From Setophaga petechia (Eukaryota > Chordata > Aves > Passeriformes > Parulidae): a stretch of 64,000 bases of DNA. Of this stretch, positions 20,615-35,100 are shown piece by piece; position 1 is the stretch's first letter, and each line of letters opens with the position of its first letter. The notes beneath the pieces are model-generated. The model worked only from the letters and a program-made list of their open reading frames with translations. It had not been told where the DNA came from and ran no database searches. Location of the stretch: positions 10,380,936-10,444,935 of the forward strand of contig JANCRA010000025.1 in the NCBI GenBank assembly GCA_024362935.1. Direction: 5' to 3'. Made by a program: the position numbers and the translations under genes.

Positions 20615-23600
20615 CGCACAGAGAGAGGATAAGATTATGACATTTTAAACTGATTTTAACTGTTTAAACATTTAAACCATAGTGATGTACACCAACGAAA
20701 TCCTACCTTGTGTTACATTTGCTGTCACAAATTGTTTCGTGCAGGTCCCTGACGGAATTAGTAATATTTTTTAAAAGAAGGGTTGTGCTTCTGAGATCCA
20801 GAGAGACTTTGAGGAAGATAAATAAAGTGAGTTCAGCAATCAGGCAATAGCTTAAAAATCATTGCTTATGTCAGTGTGACTAAGAAAAGAGATATAACTC
20901 AGAGGATGATTTTGCACCATGTGCTTGTATTTCAACATCCCAACAGGGCGTTTATTCTCCCCAGATTTGTAAATGTGTTAATTCAGGCGATTCAAAATCT
21001 GTTCCTCTGAAATCCTGCCTGAAATAAAAATAAATCTTGCAATCTTTTGGTATCAAGCATTTTGCTGAAATTGCTCCACTGTACATTTGTGGAGTCTTTA
21101 GAGATTCAGAGCCTTTGAGATGAGTTCATTTATGGATGCACAGGCAAAGATAAAGCTAAGATATTCTCTGTTTTCCAAATGTACTGAGATGTTAATTGCT
21201 TTAATAGAGATGCTAATTCATTTGCCATGGGGCAAAGACAGTGCAAGAACAGCCTGTCTTTCGATCCCTTGTGGTTTGGGGTTTTTTTGGGGGGGAACTG
21301 ATAGAGTAATTGCACTTTTTTGCATTCTTTAATATGATACTCAAGAAATGTTTCTGGAAATAGAAGAAATTTTGTCTTTCAATTTGTTGACTCTGTCTCA
21401 CACTGAGACAGAGAAGACCTTTAACTTGTCATTTAAACCCACCAGTTAAAGCATTTGTCACTGAGAAGTGACCCAAAAAAGTTTATTTACCCAATATTCT
21501 ATATCTTATTGTTGTTTATATAACTAGGATAAAAGCATACCAGCTTGTTGTTGGTTTGGTTTTTTTTCTTACATTAGAGAAATCAGCTATATATGCTAAA
21601 GACCTGGAAGACCTCATAAACACATGAACAGCACATAATCACAAATACAGTGATTGATCACCTCATTGGTATGATTAAAAAAAAAATCTGTTTAAAGCAA
21701 AGGTTCTTTGAAAGATGGTTTTTAAAACCTAATTCAGTGTTTGAACAAAGCACAGCACATTGGAAGCCTGATCTGCAACTACTCCCTATACCCTGTATAA
21801 TTAAATGTTACTCTCATACTCTCATAATCCCCTGTATAAGGGGGTTACTCTCATATTTGCTTAATTCTTCTTTGTGGCAAGATGAGCACCTTGTGTAGTT
21901 GCAAATGTGTAAAGTCACATCTACAAGGGATGTTCTTTCTGTTTAGCTATTGCAAATGTACTTCTCAAGTAAAATGGACTCAAAAGAAGATAATTTGGAA
22001 TAATCAGCTCTTATCCTGTGCATACACACAGGCAGAAAAGTTACTGCTTTATCTAGCCAGACTAACTTTCCCACATAAGCAAAATCCTGAAACGGTGCTC
22101 ATGATGCTGTTATATTGCTGAAGAGTATCTTTAAATTAAAATATTGCATGAAAATATTTATGCTCCAGTTGGAAAGGAGCTCCTTCATATTTTCTAGCTT
22201 GTGGAAGGGAAAAAAAGAAGTTAGATGATCCTATACTTCACACTTAGGATCAGAGGGGAAAACTAGAAGTGGTTCAAAAAGTCATTTGATTAACATGGAT
22301 TTCATAGAAAATTTAAATTAAATATAAGAAACTGAGAGTCAAAGATCAAGACAAACAAATCACTGATTAAGAAGATGACAAAAATGGGTTGAAGTTCAGT
22401 GAGGTGTCCAAGTGAGTAAAATTTTACCTTGTTCTGAAACAACAAACAAACAGAACAGCACAATGTGCCACATTCAGGAATGTGAGAGCCATGTTGTATC
22501 TGGCACTTGAACAACAGAGAATTATTGCTGCTGATATGGTAATTGCAGAGGTACAGAAAAAAAAAGTGGGTGGATCATGTGAAATTCATGAAATACTTGA
22601 GGTGAACTTACAGCAGGATTAGTCTTTTAATTGTGTACATTGATCTCTCTGCACAATTGGTTTACTAAAAAGGCATATTGTTCATTCTCAAGAGGTTTAA
22701 AAATCCACTTCAGCTCAGTGTCTCTTTTTTTTTTTGGTTCTTAAAATATTTTGCAACATGCTACTCCCCTTTGGCCTACGCAAACAAATATGTCTGCATA
22801 TGCAAACCTACTAGAGCCACTCAAAATGCTGTCAGTAGCTGGCTTTTCTGGTAAAAGCATTTCTGGTTGCTTTTCACAAGACAGAAAATCATTTTAAACA
22901 CTTTTGTCCAGCCCCAGATTCTGTGGCATGGGCTGTGCTCACATTCAGAAGATTTACTAATCTAAGTCTGATACTGTTGCCTTGTCCAAGGGCATAAACA
23001 AGGTTTCTGCACAGTCTGAGCAAAAACTGAAGGACTTGTATGGCAAGCTGGATCTCTGCACTGTAACTGGGTCAGAGGATTTCCATGATAACCTTGACTA
23101 CTGTCAGAAATGCCATTGTCCCTTGTGTGAAGGGTTGGGGCATCACATACAGCACTTTGCTCTGGCCTGCACTGCTCACTCCATCTTAAGTCAGCATCAC
23201 ACCTACTAATTTCTGGTTTGCAACTGTGTTTAAGTGTATTGGATTTCCTGTGTTGCTGTAGCTGCCCATGAGCCTTGTATTTGTGTTTAATGAGGTTTGT
23301 ATTTAATGAGATTGCTCATGTGAATAGCAGTTACAGGACCAAATCTGCACTGCAAAAAGTGTTGCATTAATTTGTAATAAATGTAAATGAAGGCTACACT
23401 CCTGGATAACACACACTAATTCACAGGGGATTTCACTGCAACAGGGAAAATATGCAGCAGGTACCTGGGAGGTGACAGGCTGCCTGCCTCACCCATCTAT
23501 ATCCATGCAGGGGAAATAAAAGTGGGTTGTTTCAGAAATATACTGAAAAAAGCACTGTTACCCCTTAGCCTGTTGTCAGCTCCCTTCTTCATGGCTCCCA

Positions 23601-23672
23601 AAATGTTCCTGACATGTCCCAGCATTCCCATTCCACCAATATCTCCTGAAAAAAAATCCACCAGCTTTTCCC

Positions 23673-23725
23673 TTCCTTTGGAGAGCTGGGGTTGTTCAGC
23701 CTGGAGAAGAGAAGGCTCCAGGTAG
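23673..23725 (+). mobile_element. CR1 LINE fragment, sense, short
   Basis: Carries the CR1 block 'TTTGGAGAGCTGGGGTTGTT' followed by 'CAGCCTGGAGAAGAGAAGGC'. Only about 50 bp is recognisable; the rest has diverged or was lost. Confidence 0.75.
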
Positions 23726-26700
23726 ATGAAAGGGGAAGAACAATAACAGGTAACACTTTTTTTAACGTGACTGGGGCTGCCACAGTTTGAGTCACATGGG
23801 TAGATTGGTTTTAGAGAATGTTACTTTTAAGCAAGTATTTCAAAAAATAGGCTGATAAAATTTTGCATTTCACTTCACTGAGCTTGCAAAAATTTGCCTA
23901 TCAGGTGGGCCAGGTACAACCCACTAAAAAAGTGCAGATACTCTTGAATTTATTTTTCTACTTTTACACAACTTGATGCTTTGTCAGATTCCTTGAAAAG
24001 TACTACTGACACCTAAACAATGAATGTAAATACCCCTATGCCTCTCTCTTGGCAACTCAAAGCAAACTGGAATGGCTTCTCAGGTATTTGGAGTAATTTA
24101 GGTAACAACTAAAATGAGAGACTTAGAAGTTCTGTTAAACTCCTCAGTCAGGCATATGCCTCTAACTCTGCTCACTTTGATCTTGTCATCACTGGAAGAA
24201 ATGGCATTTAAATTTGCAAGTCAGACTCCTGATAGTTCTCAAACTATCAAAAATCTAACAACCAAGAAGACTGATTACAAATGCACATAAATATCTAATT
24301 TTCTCATTCACACGCAGGTATTGTACACAAAACAATTGTAAGCTCCAAACTACTTGAAAACACAATTGATTTGTGGCCACTGTTTGAAGATTTGGAGGAT
24401 TATTTGTAATTATAAGATCAAAATTAGAAAATACTGACTAGTTTGTAAAAAGCATTTCAGTTCAAGATCAGGGCAGGGGTAGGGTGGGTGTGTATTTATT
24501 TCCCCTATGTCTAAAAGGACCATAATAAAAACCCACACACTGAATTCTTATTCTTTCTTTTGAATTTTGCCAGACTGCTAAACAAATGTCAGACAAGACT
24601 GATCCAAGGGAAGAAGGAAACAGACTCTGTGAAACAGAAGCACTGAAATCAAGGTATCTGGTTTTTAAGCAAGTGGTCTGTTTTGAACTTCTACTTTATG
24701 ATTTCCTGTTAGAATAGTGACTGCGGACTATATTGTCCCTCCAGACCTGGAAACTAAGACTAGAGTTTTAGAAACTATACAAAATATGATTTATGATGTA
24801 TGGTCTGATGTCACAAACCACTCCTGCTCAGGCTGTGCAGGGTGGTTCTGTCTGTGCCCCTTTCCTGCACTGTCTCCAGCAGTTCTGCTGTCTGTGAGAC
24901 ATTAAAGCTTTACCAATTCCTGAATGGCTCCCCCTCCTCATGAGAGACCATTCCTGGCTTTTATCTACTGAGGCATGTCTCTACAAAAATGCTGAATGAT
25001 GCTCTGAGGTAATTCAGGGGTAGCAAACCCAGAGCAAGCAGAGTTTTCATCCTCTCCAGGATCCCTTGAGATCCACAGTGATGTGTTCACTGACAGAACA
25101 TTCAGGAGTTTTCTCCAAGTATTTTCCACAGTTGTAAGGCCCAGGTTAAGCTGCAGGAGAAAGCCTGACATGCATATGTAGTGCTGATGCCCATGTTAGG
25201 TACTGCTTGGTTTCAAAGGCATTTCCAGGAGCTGATTTAAAACATTTACATCAGTGTGCTGCTCAAATCACTGAAACTTAGAGGTAAGGAGCTAATTATA
25301 GATGCTGTGAGCAGACCCACTGGTAGTCACTTCATAGAACTGAATGATGTCATGCCACAGAATAGCTTTGCAATCAGTTCAACAGGTGCTTCACAAAAAG
25401 AAATGCAGGTGGGGGATTTGCATGGGTGTTTGTTACAGATATTTATTGGTTTTTACCATCTCCGGTTCTTCACACAAATGAGCTGTTTATTAACTGACTG
25501 TTAGAATGCCAGGTATAAACATTAACCAAGGAAGTGATTAATTTATACAGTGATTGACAGCTGCTTGCTAAATGTTCACTTTGATTGCATACATAGAGGC
25601 CTTACCTCTCTTGTGACTCGTCTTATGGAAAGAAGCATCAGCTTCAGAGCACTGTAAACTCCCTTCAGTGCCATCACTCCCTTCCCACCACCCCACTCCT
25701 GTCTTTGTTAACATCCTTTAAATGTCTAGCTGTGTCAGGGAGAGAATTGCTCAATCTGTATTGAGACTGCTATGGAAAATTTTCCCTTGACAGTGTCAGA
25801 AATGTTATTCAGAATTGCTCAGATAGCTACAGCATTCAAAAATGGAATACAACTCACCCTTTTCCCCCTTTAATGTGTTCAGTAGACAGGTGGCAACCCA
25901 ACTGCTGGGAAATTCCTAAGTATTTATATCCTTTAAGTCTCCAATGATATTCACAAGTAATAGGAAATGTCATACACTGGGTGTATGAGCAATGTCCCCA
26001 TTAATCAATCATTCAAAATAAACTGGATTATGATGTCTCTTTGTACTATACTGTGTCCTGAAAGATTCTTATTGGCTCTGCTCCATGAGGAGATTTATGG
26101 GCAGAATCTCCTCTTCCACACATGCTTTGGCCAGGCAAAAGAGGGGCTCACAAATGTAGAATACCACCAAGATGCAATTGCCTGCCTTCTGGTGCCAGCA
26201 TTTTACTCCCACTTAGACATAATTTTTAACTGAGTAGAGAAGCTGTGAGGCAGCACAGATCCACACCTGAAAAATGAGATCTTAAGTTGCTCTAAACCAC
26301 TGATTAGACCCAGCATGTTTTAGAGACAACTGGGATTTTCAAAATGAAGTCCAAACAAAAATTATTTTTTAATTCCTGGTTTCAAGAAAGAATGGTTGAT
26401 TCACAACTTAGGTTGGTGACTGATGTCCTACACATCAATTCAAGGAGTGAAACTGGAATTTCTGAGTTACACTGGAAGTCCCATCTGCCTCAGTTCCTGA
26501 TGATTTTCATCAGTTTTGGCAGCAGATTACAACTTTTAATGGATGTGTCACAGGGCATCCTGTGAGACAGGAACTCACAGGGAATCCCAGAAAAGTGCTG
26601 CTGTGTACATTCCTGGAACAACTCACTGTGAATATAGAAGAAAACTCTCAGCAAAGAACATGTAGTGCCAGACAGGTTGCACTCACTGCCTGTGTAGTAC

Positions 26701-27467
26701 AGATTCTCACTGAGCAGACACAATCCTTGCAGAAGCACCCTGAGGCAAATTTATCTGCAACACATGTACCTGGTGGGCACTGTGGGGTAATCATGCATGA
26801 TCTGTCCAGCACCTCTCAGGTCCAAATCCCTGGTGTCAGACAATGTACAGTGTGGTTTGCCCTCCTCTCTGAACACAATGTGGATTCTATAGCTGTGTTA
26901 CCATCAAAAAATATTGAAGTGCCATTAGAGAGCACATATCTGCTGAAAAGTCTGATTGAAAGACAAGAATCTCAAACTACTTGAGCATACCTGTGTAAAC
27001 TACTGAAAAAAATGCTGTGTGCCTTATGGATTGCAGAAAAGACAGATGTCCCTGAATCTGTAGTGCTGGCAGTCTGCAAAAATAAATGAAAAAAATATTA
27101 AAGTTTAAAATTATTTAAAAAACTATAAAGCTTGGCATAACAAATCATTCATAAACAATCCAGATGGCTTTGTTTCTTAGTCTTTGTGTGTTTTGGCTTA
27201 TACATTTCACAATCTGGCTGCACAACTGAGAAGAAATTAATACAATACAGCCCTTTTGCATCATTCTAGAAGTGTTGAGAAACATTGAACTGGAAGTAAA
27301 TATACCCTGTGCAGCTACACTGTCCACTTATGAACAGCCATGGAGAGTGAGGTATGTAATTCAGAATAAAACTCTGGGGTTTTTTGAAGATATATTTCCT
27401 TTTCCATTTGTTACTAAGGATTTTGGTAGTGTTGTTGTTGTGGAAGGATTTTATACCTTCATTCCTT

Positions 27468-27471
<4 letters not shown>

Positions 27472-27516
<45 letters not shown>
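27472..27516. repeat. (TA)n microsatellite with GTAT tail
   Basis: About 22 TA units, then three GTAT units to about 27527. Likely unstable in length. Confidence 0.98.
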
Positions 27517-27526
<10 letters not shown>

Positions 27527-28149
27527 GTTTATATGGCCTTGACTCAGTTCTGGGCCTTTTTTCACACCTTTACCAATGTTAAAAGTCCTCCCTATAGATG
27601 TAAATATGATTTCCTACCATAAAAATATCCAATTGCTAAGCACAACAACAACTTTTATCTGTCCTATAAAATCTACAAGCCTTACTGCATCACAGGCATG
27701 CCTCAGAGAGGCAGAGACAGGATCTGAGTATGTTTTTAACACCCACTGAGATGAATCAGTTAAAATACATTGTGTATTATTGTATGGTTATTGCAGTCTC
27801 TTTAACATAAAGCTAAGCTTGCTTGTAAACTTTAATTGTGTACATGTTACTTTAGTAAATTTTACAGCATAAATTCATCTTCAATAACCTGACTTTAGAA
27901 TATTTGATTTAGCAATAATAGGATTAACCTTACAGCATCTATATTTGAAAAGAACTGACTTCCTCTTGAAATCCCTTTGCTCATAACAATTTAAGCATAG
28001 AAATTCCTACACTGAAATTTCATATTAGTGACAGGACTGTCCTGATCTTTGACAGATAAAGCTTCAGCCAGGGACACTGATGCACTGAGATTTCTCAATG
28101 TAAAATAATAAATAATAAATAAAAGAAAGAGGGATCATGAGTGCCCCCT

Positions 28150-28382
28150 ATAACAAATCAGGTTGGAAGGGACCTCTGGAGGCCAGCTGGTCTAACTCCC
28201 TGTTCCCAGCAGAGCCAAGCTAACATTCAGTCCAGCTCCAAAGTTAGACCAGGTGGCTCAGAACCCTCTCTGTTCCAGCACTATCTCCAAGGAGGGGGAA
28301 GCCTCTCTGGGCACCACTTGCAGTGTTTGACCACTCTCATTCTAAAGAGCTTTTCTCTACTGTCAGACAACAGATGTCAACT
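28150..28382 (-). mobile_element. CR1 LINE fragment, antisense
   Basis: The plus strand reads 'CAGGTTGGAAGGGACCTCTG', the reverse complement of the CR1 3' end, then the 'GGTCTAACTCCCTG', 'CTCTCTGGGCACC' and 'CAGTGTTTGACCACTCTCA' blocks in the expected order. About 230 bp, moderately diverged. Confidence 0.92.
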
Positions 28383-31300
28383 GAATGACTGACAAAAAGA
28401 GTCACTCTCTCTACTTCTGCTGGCTTGGCAAGAAGGATTGGCTCATGTTGCATCATAACAGTGCCAGATCCACAGCAAGGGAAGGGTCAGGACCACACAG
28501 TAAGAAGCTGAGGGCAGGAAACTGTGAGGTAGAACATCACCTGATAGATGGGCTCAGCCAAGGCACTTTCCCAAGCTCTGTGCACCCATGCCACTGAGAG
28601 ATGTTGCTTCTCTCTTTCCCTACCACTTGTTGGGTTCCTTTTTCCTATTTTGCCACCTCCTCTCTTGTGGCTGAAGCCTTTGCTCACATGCTGTTAACCA
28701 AAGGGGGCCATGCTCTTTTTTCAGCTTTCAGCACTAGTACAACTGCAGCCTGCTGTCCTGCTGGCATTAGATGGTAAGAAGGTATTTTAAATGAATCATC
28801 AGTTATAATAGACATTTTTCTTAAACTGTGGCTGACATCATTTAATTGTAGGTCCTACTACAAAATAACAGATGAATAAACATATAATTTCTGCAACTTA
28901 GTAATTAGACAGGCTCTTCTAACAGGGGCTTCTTTCCCCTTTTATATTCTGGAACTCAAGTTGCATCCACCATTTTCCCACAAACATCTCCACTGACTGG
29001 CTCACAAAAGACTGTGTCCTCATATGTTCCTGTCTAGGAAGTTCTTCTGAGCTTTCACAGCTGCTGAGAAAAAATGTCTTGGAAAGTCACATCCTCTACT
29101 TGAAATTCCCCCTCTTAAAAAACCTTCTGCCCTATTTGATTTCATAATATCCCATTCAGATTTTAAATAGTCATGAAGAGGCACATTCTTCAGCTTAACT
29201 TTATCTGGAACTCATCATCATTTCATCAATGGATTGAAACAATTTTTAGTGACTGGAGAGTCAACAAGCCAAATTTATATCTGAGGTAAGCACAAGCAGC
29301 TTCAAATAAGTCATGAGAAGTTTGAGGCAGACCTTCACAAAGAAAATAAAACATTATATTTGCAGCCCTGTGCTTCACCTTCATTGATCTTCTCCCCTTC
29401 TTGTTGCAGCCTGAATATAAACCAGGGTTTTAAACATTTTTAATGCAATTGTGATTCTTCCCTGGCTACAAGGAGAACAAATGGCAAACTGCTTTGAAGC
29501 AGATATGCTCTTGCAAGATTTTCAACCCCTCTGCAGAGCTAAAACACTTCTACCCATACCTAACACACAGAAGCCAGCTTGTTCCTGACCATGGAAGGGT
29601 AGTCAAGGAGGCAATATAAAAATAAACCAGCAGTCCTTCACCTCACCTCCACCTTGCATCTAAAAAAAAAAAAAAAAGAAAGAAAGAAAGACACGCTCTG
29701 AAATTTTCACGTTTCTTTTCTCTGTAACCTGATATTTTCACCTGTCTTTCTCAACAAACTCTGCTCTCTACGGTTGACAATTGAGCTAATCTCAGACTGA
29801 CAATTTTCTGACCAGTGCATTCAACAAAATAAGACTCTGTTCAGAGTTAACAGTCTTTTATCCTAAGAATGTTATTACTGTTAGGCCAAAATATTGATGT
29901 TCTGGGTGTTATCCACTTAAAAGTTTATATGAATGAGAGCTTATAAATGCAGGTCACTGTGGTGCTCATGCCCTTCTTTCCCACAGCAACAACAAATTGT
30001 AATTAACTTCATTTTCTTTCCCCTTTTAGAACTCAAATTTATTTTTCATGTCCAGTATGGGTTTCTCTGTCTTTCCCTTTTTCATGTTAGAGGTGTTTTA
30101 TTGATTAAATACATTTTAATGACCTCATGGAATCGAAATCTCTTGCACAATCCATTTGAATAACAATGGAGTTTCATTGGCATATTACTGCAACACCCAA
30201 ACTGCACTTTAGAATTAATTAAACAGCAGTCTGTCAAATCCACAACGTTTAGGATACCTGAAAGTGTCAGGAGATGTTAAAAGTTGGCAGAAACAACAAC
30301 AAAATGTATTATGAGAAATGCTAAAGATTCTAAAACTGTCTGAAAATTTCCTTTCCTGTGTACATATCTTGAAAAGAAAGTATTTTAAAATAAATAAACA
30401 TAAATAATCTGGTCTTCATTACCACAGGTTATATATTCTCTTCCTACATTGAGACTTTTAAACTATTTTCTTGATCATGAGCTCACTTTAGCATGCTGTC
30501 AAGACAGTAACTTTGTACTTAATGGTTTATATTGAGCCAGATGACATTTCACACATCACAACTTTAAAGCATTTTATGAATGCTATACTTTTTTTTATCA
30601 TATCCTTGGTATTCCTAAGAAAATATTTATTATTAGAAAAATGGGAAGTCTAAAATTTATTTAAGGCTGGTAATTACTATATCCCACATAATCTGAAGTA
30701 CTCAAGCAGTTAAAAGGAGGCTATGAATTGTCAAAGACCTCATACATTTTCTCCTGCCCTCATAATAAACGCAAATACATTTTACTTCTGATTCATCATT
30801 GGCCACAAACAAAACATGAACACACAAAGCCATTCTCAGATAGTATAAATTAGGATAGCAACTGAAGTGTGAGTTGAGCAATGATGATTTACACCATCTG
30901 TGCTTACAGCCCATTAGCAGTTCATTTCCATAGAAGTGTACCAGCCTACAGACAAGTGACTAACTGTGAGTAAGAGCAAAAAGTAAGTGAGGTGGGTGTT
31001 TATTGTGACAACTATCTTAATTTCAGGAATGTGTTTTTGATCTTTTTTAATGTATCAGCTTTTTTGGTTTTTTTATTTAAATATTCTCTCTTTGGATATA
31101 TTAGAAAGTGAGAAATGTTACTAGTTAAGTTTTTCAGTTGCTATAGATTTGTCTGAACTTGATGTTTCTTGAGAACAGTATTTCATTATTCTGTTTCCTG
31201 ATGGCAACATGCTATTATGCTCCTTTTCTGTAAATAATATTTATTATGATCTCCAATTTCAAATGCCTCCTCCAAACTTCATCTTGCTGTTTCATAGAGA

Positions 31301-31835
31301 AGTGGCTTGACCATCAAAATAGTAACTTCTTTTTCCAAGATGACTAGAATTTTAGCAAAACACCCTAAGCTTGATAAAGGCCATCTGTAAAACCAGAAAT
31401 TGTTGTTACTTCTTCCTTTGTCTTTTCACGTTGTCTTGTGTTAGGTATCTCACCTATAGCCTTGTGTGTCCCTTAATTGCAAGCTAACCAACAAACTTTC
31501 GTGCAAGTGCTTAATTTTAATAACTGCCTGTGCAGGTAAGTAAAGCAAAAGTTACTATTTTTTTCTGAGATGCAAGAGAGGAGAGGGAAAAGGATGAATT
31601 AGTGGTTAGATTTGGAATTAAGGAGAACTTGGTTCATTTCTCTGATCTGTAGCCATCTTGCTATACTACCTTGGATGACTTACTTCATGTCAGTAACTCA
31701 ATCTTACATCCATAAAACGTGGTTTCATGATGCTACTCTGTCCCACAAGAGGCTTAGGGGGAAAAAGGGTATCTCTACAAAGATTGTAGAGACAGGAATA
31801 ATGTACATACATTGAGTAATGGATACAGGGTTTAT

Positions 31836-32180
31836 TGTCGTTGTCGAGGCGGTCACGACATGAAGCAGAGACCACAAGCAGTCTCAGTTGGCAACAACTT
31901 TATTTTCTAACATGGCTAACTTTTATACACTTTTCAATTGTTGATACTTCTTCTACCTGATCTATTGGCCACAATAAATCAACATAATGCTATTGGTTAA
32001 AGTTATAGTGACTCCACCTATCTTTCTAACATTACTTCATCCAGCTGCAAAGTATTCTTATCTTTCTTCTCTCGATCTCTTTGGTTACAGCCTTAGAGAG
32101 AGCTCCTTATCAGCTTCTTCTTACTTCTCAGCTTCTTCTCGCTGCTTTAGCTAACAAGCCTGCCGTTAGCCCCTTCCACA
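31836..32180 (-). mobile_element. Solo LTR, 345 bp, ERVK-like, minus orientation
   Basis: On the minus strand the element runs from TGTGGAAGGGGC to GACAACGACA (TG...CA). It is flanked by a perfect 6-bp duplication GTTTAT at 31830-31835 and 32181-32186. A poly(A) signal AATAAA (31904-31899, minus) lies about 60 bp from the LTR 3' end, a normal place for the R/U5 junction. Different family from the 390-bp pair. No internal viral sequence. Confidence 0.95.
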
Positions 32181-32186
32181 GTTTAT

Positions 32187-35100
32187 GAAGTAAGGAATTA
32201 CAGGGAAGCAAAAACCTGATGCTCCCCTTCCTTTTTCCTCTTTACTTTCTCCTGCTCCCATTCCTGTAATTCTTATTTTCTCCTTCATTGCTTCAAATCA
32301 CCCACTGTTTTCTTTCAGACAATAACAATATTGCTCCATCTCGTCCTGTATTCCAGCCCAAACCCCATATCTGCATTGAACCTAGACCCCTCCACTTGCA
32401 TACCACCCCCAGATTGTTGGATGGGCTGTGAATCTGGCAGTCCTGGAGAAGCTGCAGGGAAGCAGAGCTATGAAAACTACCTGCAGTGACAGACTAGTGA
32501 GGCTATTCCCATTCAACCATTTTCCAGAGGGATGGAGCTTCCAAGTCGGATGCACACATGGAAGGGAAGAATCCGTGTTTGCCACTGAGCATTGCTGCTG
32601 GCCACCCCAGGTCTCTGATGCCTGCATTTCCCAAGCTGCTCAAATCCCTCCTCTCTGGACTGAGCTCTGAGATCTCCCACTGATCTATAGCCCCAAACTT
32701 CTCTCTTCTGCTCTTTCCCCTCCCTCAGTCCTACATCCCCTATAGCTACTGGTTTCCAAATCCTCATGTTCCCACTGCTCTCCCACAAACCTGTGCTGCT
32801 CTGACTGCTGCACCCTGCTCTCCATGCCAACAAAGGAAGTGGTATCTAAAAATGCTACAAATGTTTCAACGGGAGTATCTCAGCAACACTTCTACTTTTA
32901 AATACCCTGAAGAACAGTCAGTAGCAGTTATGTCTGGTACAGAAGTCTGCTCTGAGAACAGATTAGGCCCAACCTCCCACTGCCCCTAAAGCTGTCCATG
33001 AAAAAGTCATCACCTCACTTCCCATCTGGTGACTTGGGTTTCCCCTAATCCATTTTGGCCAAAACAAACCAGTGCAACAGACTTCTACTATTTAAACTGC
33101 TTAAGCTGCTCTGGTTGACTTTGGCCAAAGCTAATTTGGGAGGGATAGGGTGAGCAGCTCGCAGGTAGGGAGGGGAGGTGGTAGCCTTTGGCAGAAGACA
33201 GCCATGACGGTGACTGGGAGCTGTGTGGGAATGGTAACTTCTTCAACAGCTCCCCTTCAGCCTGTGGAGGAAGTGAGCACCCACAAGGGGATTTTAAAGC
33301 ATGGTAAATTCCGTGCTTATAGTTCAATTCTCACTTATTTCACAAGAGGTTTCCCTGGCAAACCACTCCTTTCCACCACGCAGAAACCATGATGACGTTA
33401 CTCAGGCTGTCATTTATCTTTCCCCTGTTTAATCACTGCTAACTGATTAACCAAATGAAGTGCCACAAAGTCCATTAGCTGGAAAAGGAACAAAAAGCTG
33501 AACTAGCTTTTAGCAATAAAGAAAGAGAAACCTTTGCAAAAAAGGTGCATGACCTCCAGCTCTTGAAAGTACCCAGCCATTGCCCCTCCCTGGCCCCCAG
33601 GAACAGGGGCAGCGAGGGGTGACACACTTGGAGCCACTCCTGCCAGAAGTGAGGCTCGAACAGCGTAGGACAGGGGGAGTGTCAAAGTTCAAGGGCTGTG
33701 GCACAGCTGGTTGGATAGCCACCACAATGTCTTTTGCCCTTGTTTCACCCCATATAGAGACTTCTGATCTTATCTCATAAGCCTCAGAAGAAGGTACAAG
33801 AACGCTAACTTTAACTCTTTCAGTACCATTTTCTCAAAACAGTGAACTTAGGCCAAAAAGTGCATCACCAGAAGTGCAGCAAAATACGTTTCATAGAATT
33901 GACAGACTTTAAAGACTTGGGGAGAGAAGGTCAGCAGCCAGGGACACCAACAAAGCCAGGCACTCTCTCTCCCAGATGGTTCAGGTGTTTGCCAAGTCAA
34001 GGCCTGACCCTCTCCTGGTTTGCACCTGCAGTTCAGATCATTTCCAGGAGCTTGGTGTGCAAGTGGAAGGGGGGAACAAAAGGCTCAGAGAGAGGGAAAA
34101 AAAGAGTTAAGTGATGTTAAAACTCTGACATGCAAAGGAGTTTCTGCTGCTACACAAGTAGCCATGGCCAGCTGAGGGATGTCAGCTGCCAACAAGCTCA
34201 CACTTTGGCCACTGCAAAGAGGAGGCAAAGGATGCAGCTCCTACTGTCAATGAAGAGAGGTCTGATGCTGCTGTGTTTGAGTCTTCCTTCTGTTTGTGTC
34301 TTGAGGTTAGCAATGAACCTGTCCAGTTTCACCCTGCAACGTTCTCCCAAGTCAGACTTTTGGCTCACGCTTGGCTGAAAAGGAAAAGTTATTCTTAGTA
34401 ATAATTTCAATGTGCAGGAATTAATTGTGGTACCACTGGTTTTCTCACATCTTTTATTATATTAGGAAAAGAAATATCCTGACTCTATACTGAAAAAGCT
34501 TTAATTTGCTGTGCTAGTACAGACTTTTCTGCATATATCTTTTTTTTTTTTTTTTTTCTCTAAAAAGAAAAATATTTTCAAAAGATGACAAGTACTTCTT
34601 ATTGTTACAATTTTACAGTCAGGAAATTTTCACAGCCTCACAATTTAAACAAAACCCAAACCTGTTACATAAGGTGTTACTGAGTTGAGATGAGAAAAGG
34701 GAAGAGAGAATTGAAATGGCTTTCCTCCTCACCACGCACCTCTCTCCACTGCTCCCCACTTCTCTTTGTGAGGATAACCATGCTGGAACTGTTTGTTCCT
34801 GCAATTTTCTGGAATGAAAGAGCTGGGGCACTGGCCGTCACCTCCAGTTCCTCTGGCAAGCTCTCTGATCCCCTTCGTCAAAATGGGTCACTTCTAGCTC
34901 CATTAACCAGCAGTTAATTGTGCAGATTTTTAATGCTGTGGGCACTTTGGGGGTTTGAGAAAGGCATCTTTGGGGCAATTGCTTTATTGAGACAGAAGGG
35001 CAAAACTGCTCTTTATTTACTGGAAAGGGACACATGCAAAACAGTGAACATCCCAATGTTAATTACTTTACCATAATTTCTTCATTGCTTTTGATCTTTT

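Larger units (their letters stand above)
19588..31829. other. Intergenic DNA, no gene recognised
   Basis: AT-rich, no convincing exon on either strand. It contains CR1 fragments at 23673-23725 and 28150-28382, TA microsatellites at 20567-20612 and 27472-27516, an A-tract with GAAA repeats (29661-29690) and a perfect 10-bp inverted repeat (20126-20146). The longest open frame is 140 codons (26562-26984, plus) and has no recognisable domain. Confidence 0.6.

Noticed and set aside
33640..33670. tRNA-like 'GGCTCGAAC' string
   Set aside because: No paired acceptor, D or anticodon arms and no A box upstream. No tRNA or rRNA gene was found elsewhere.
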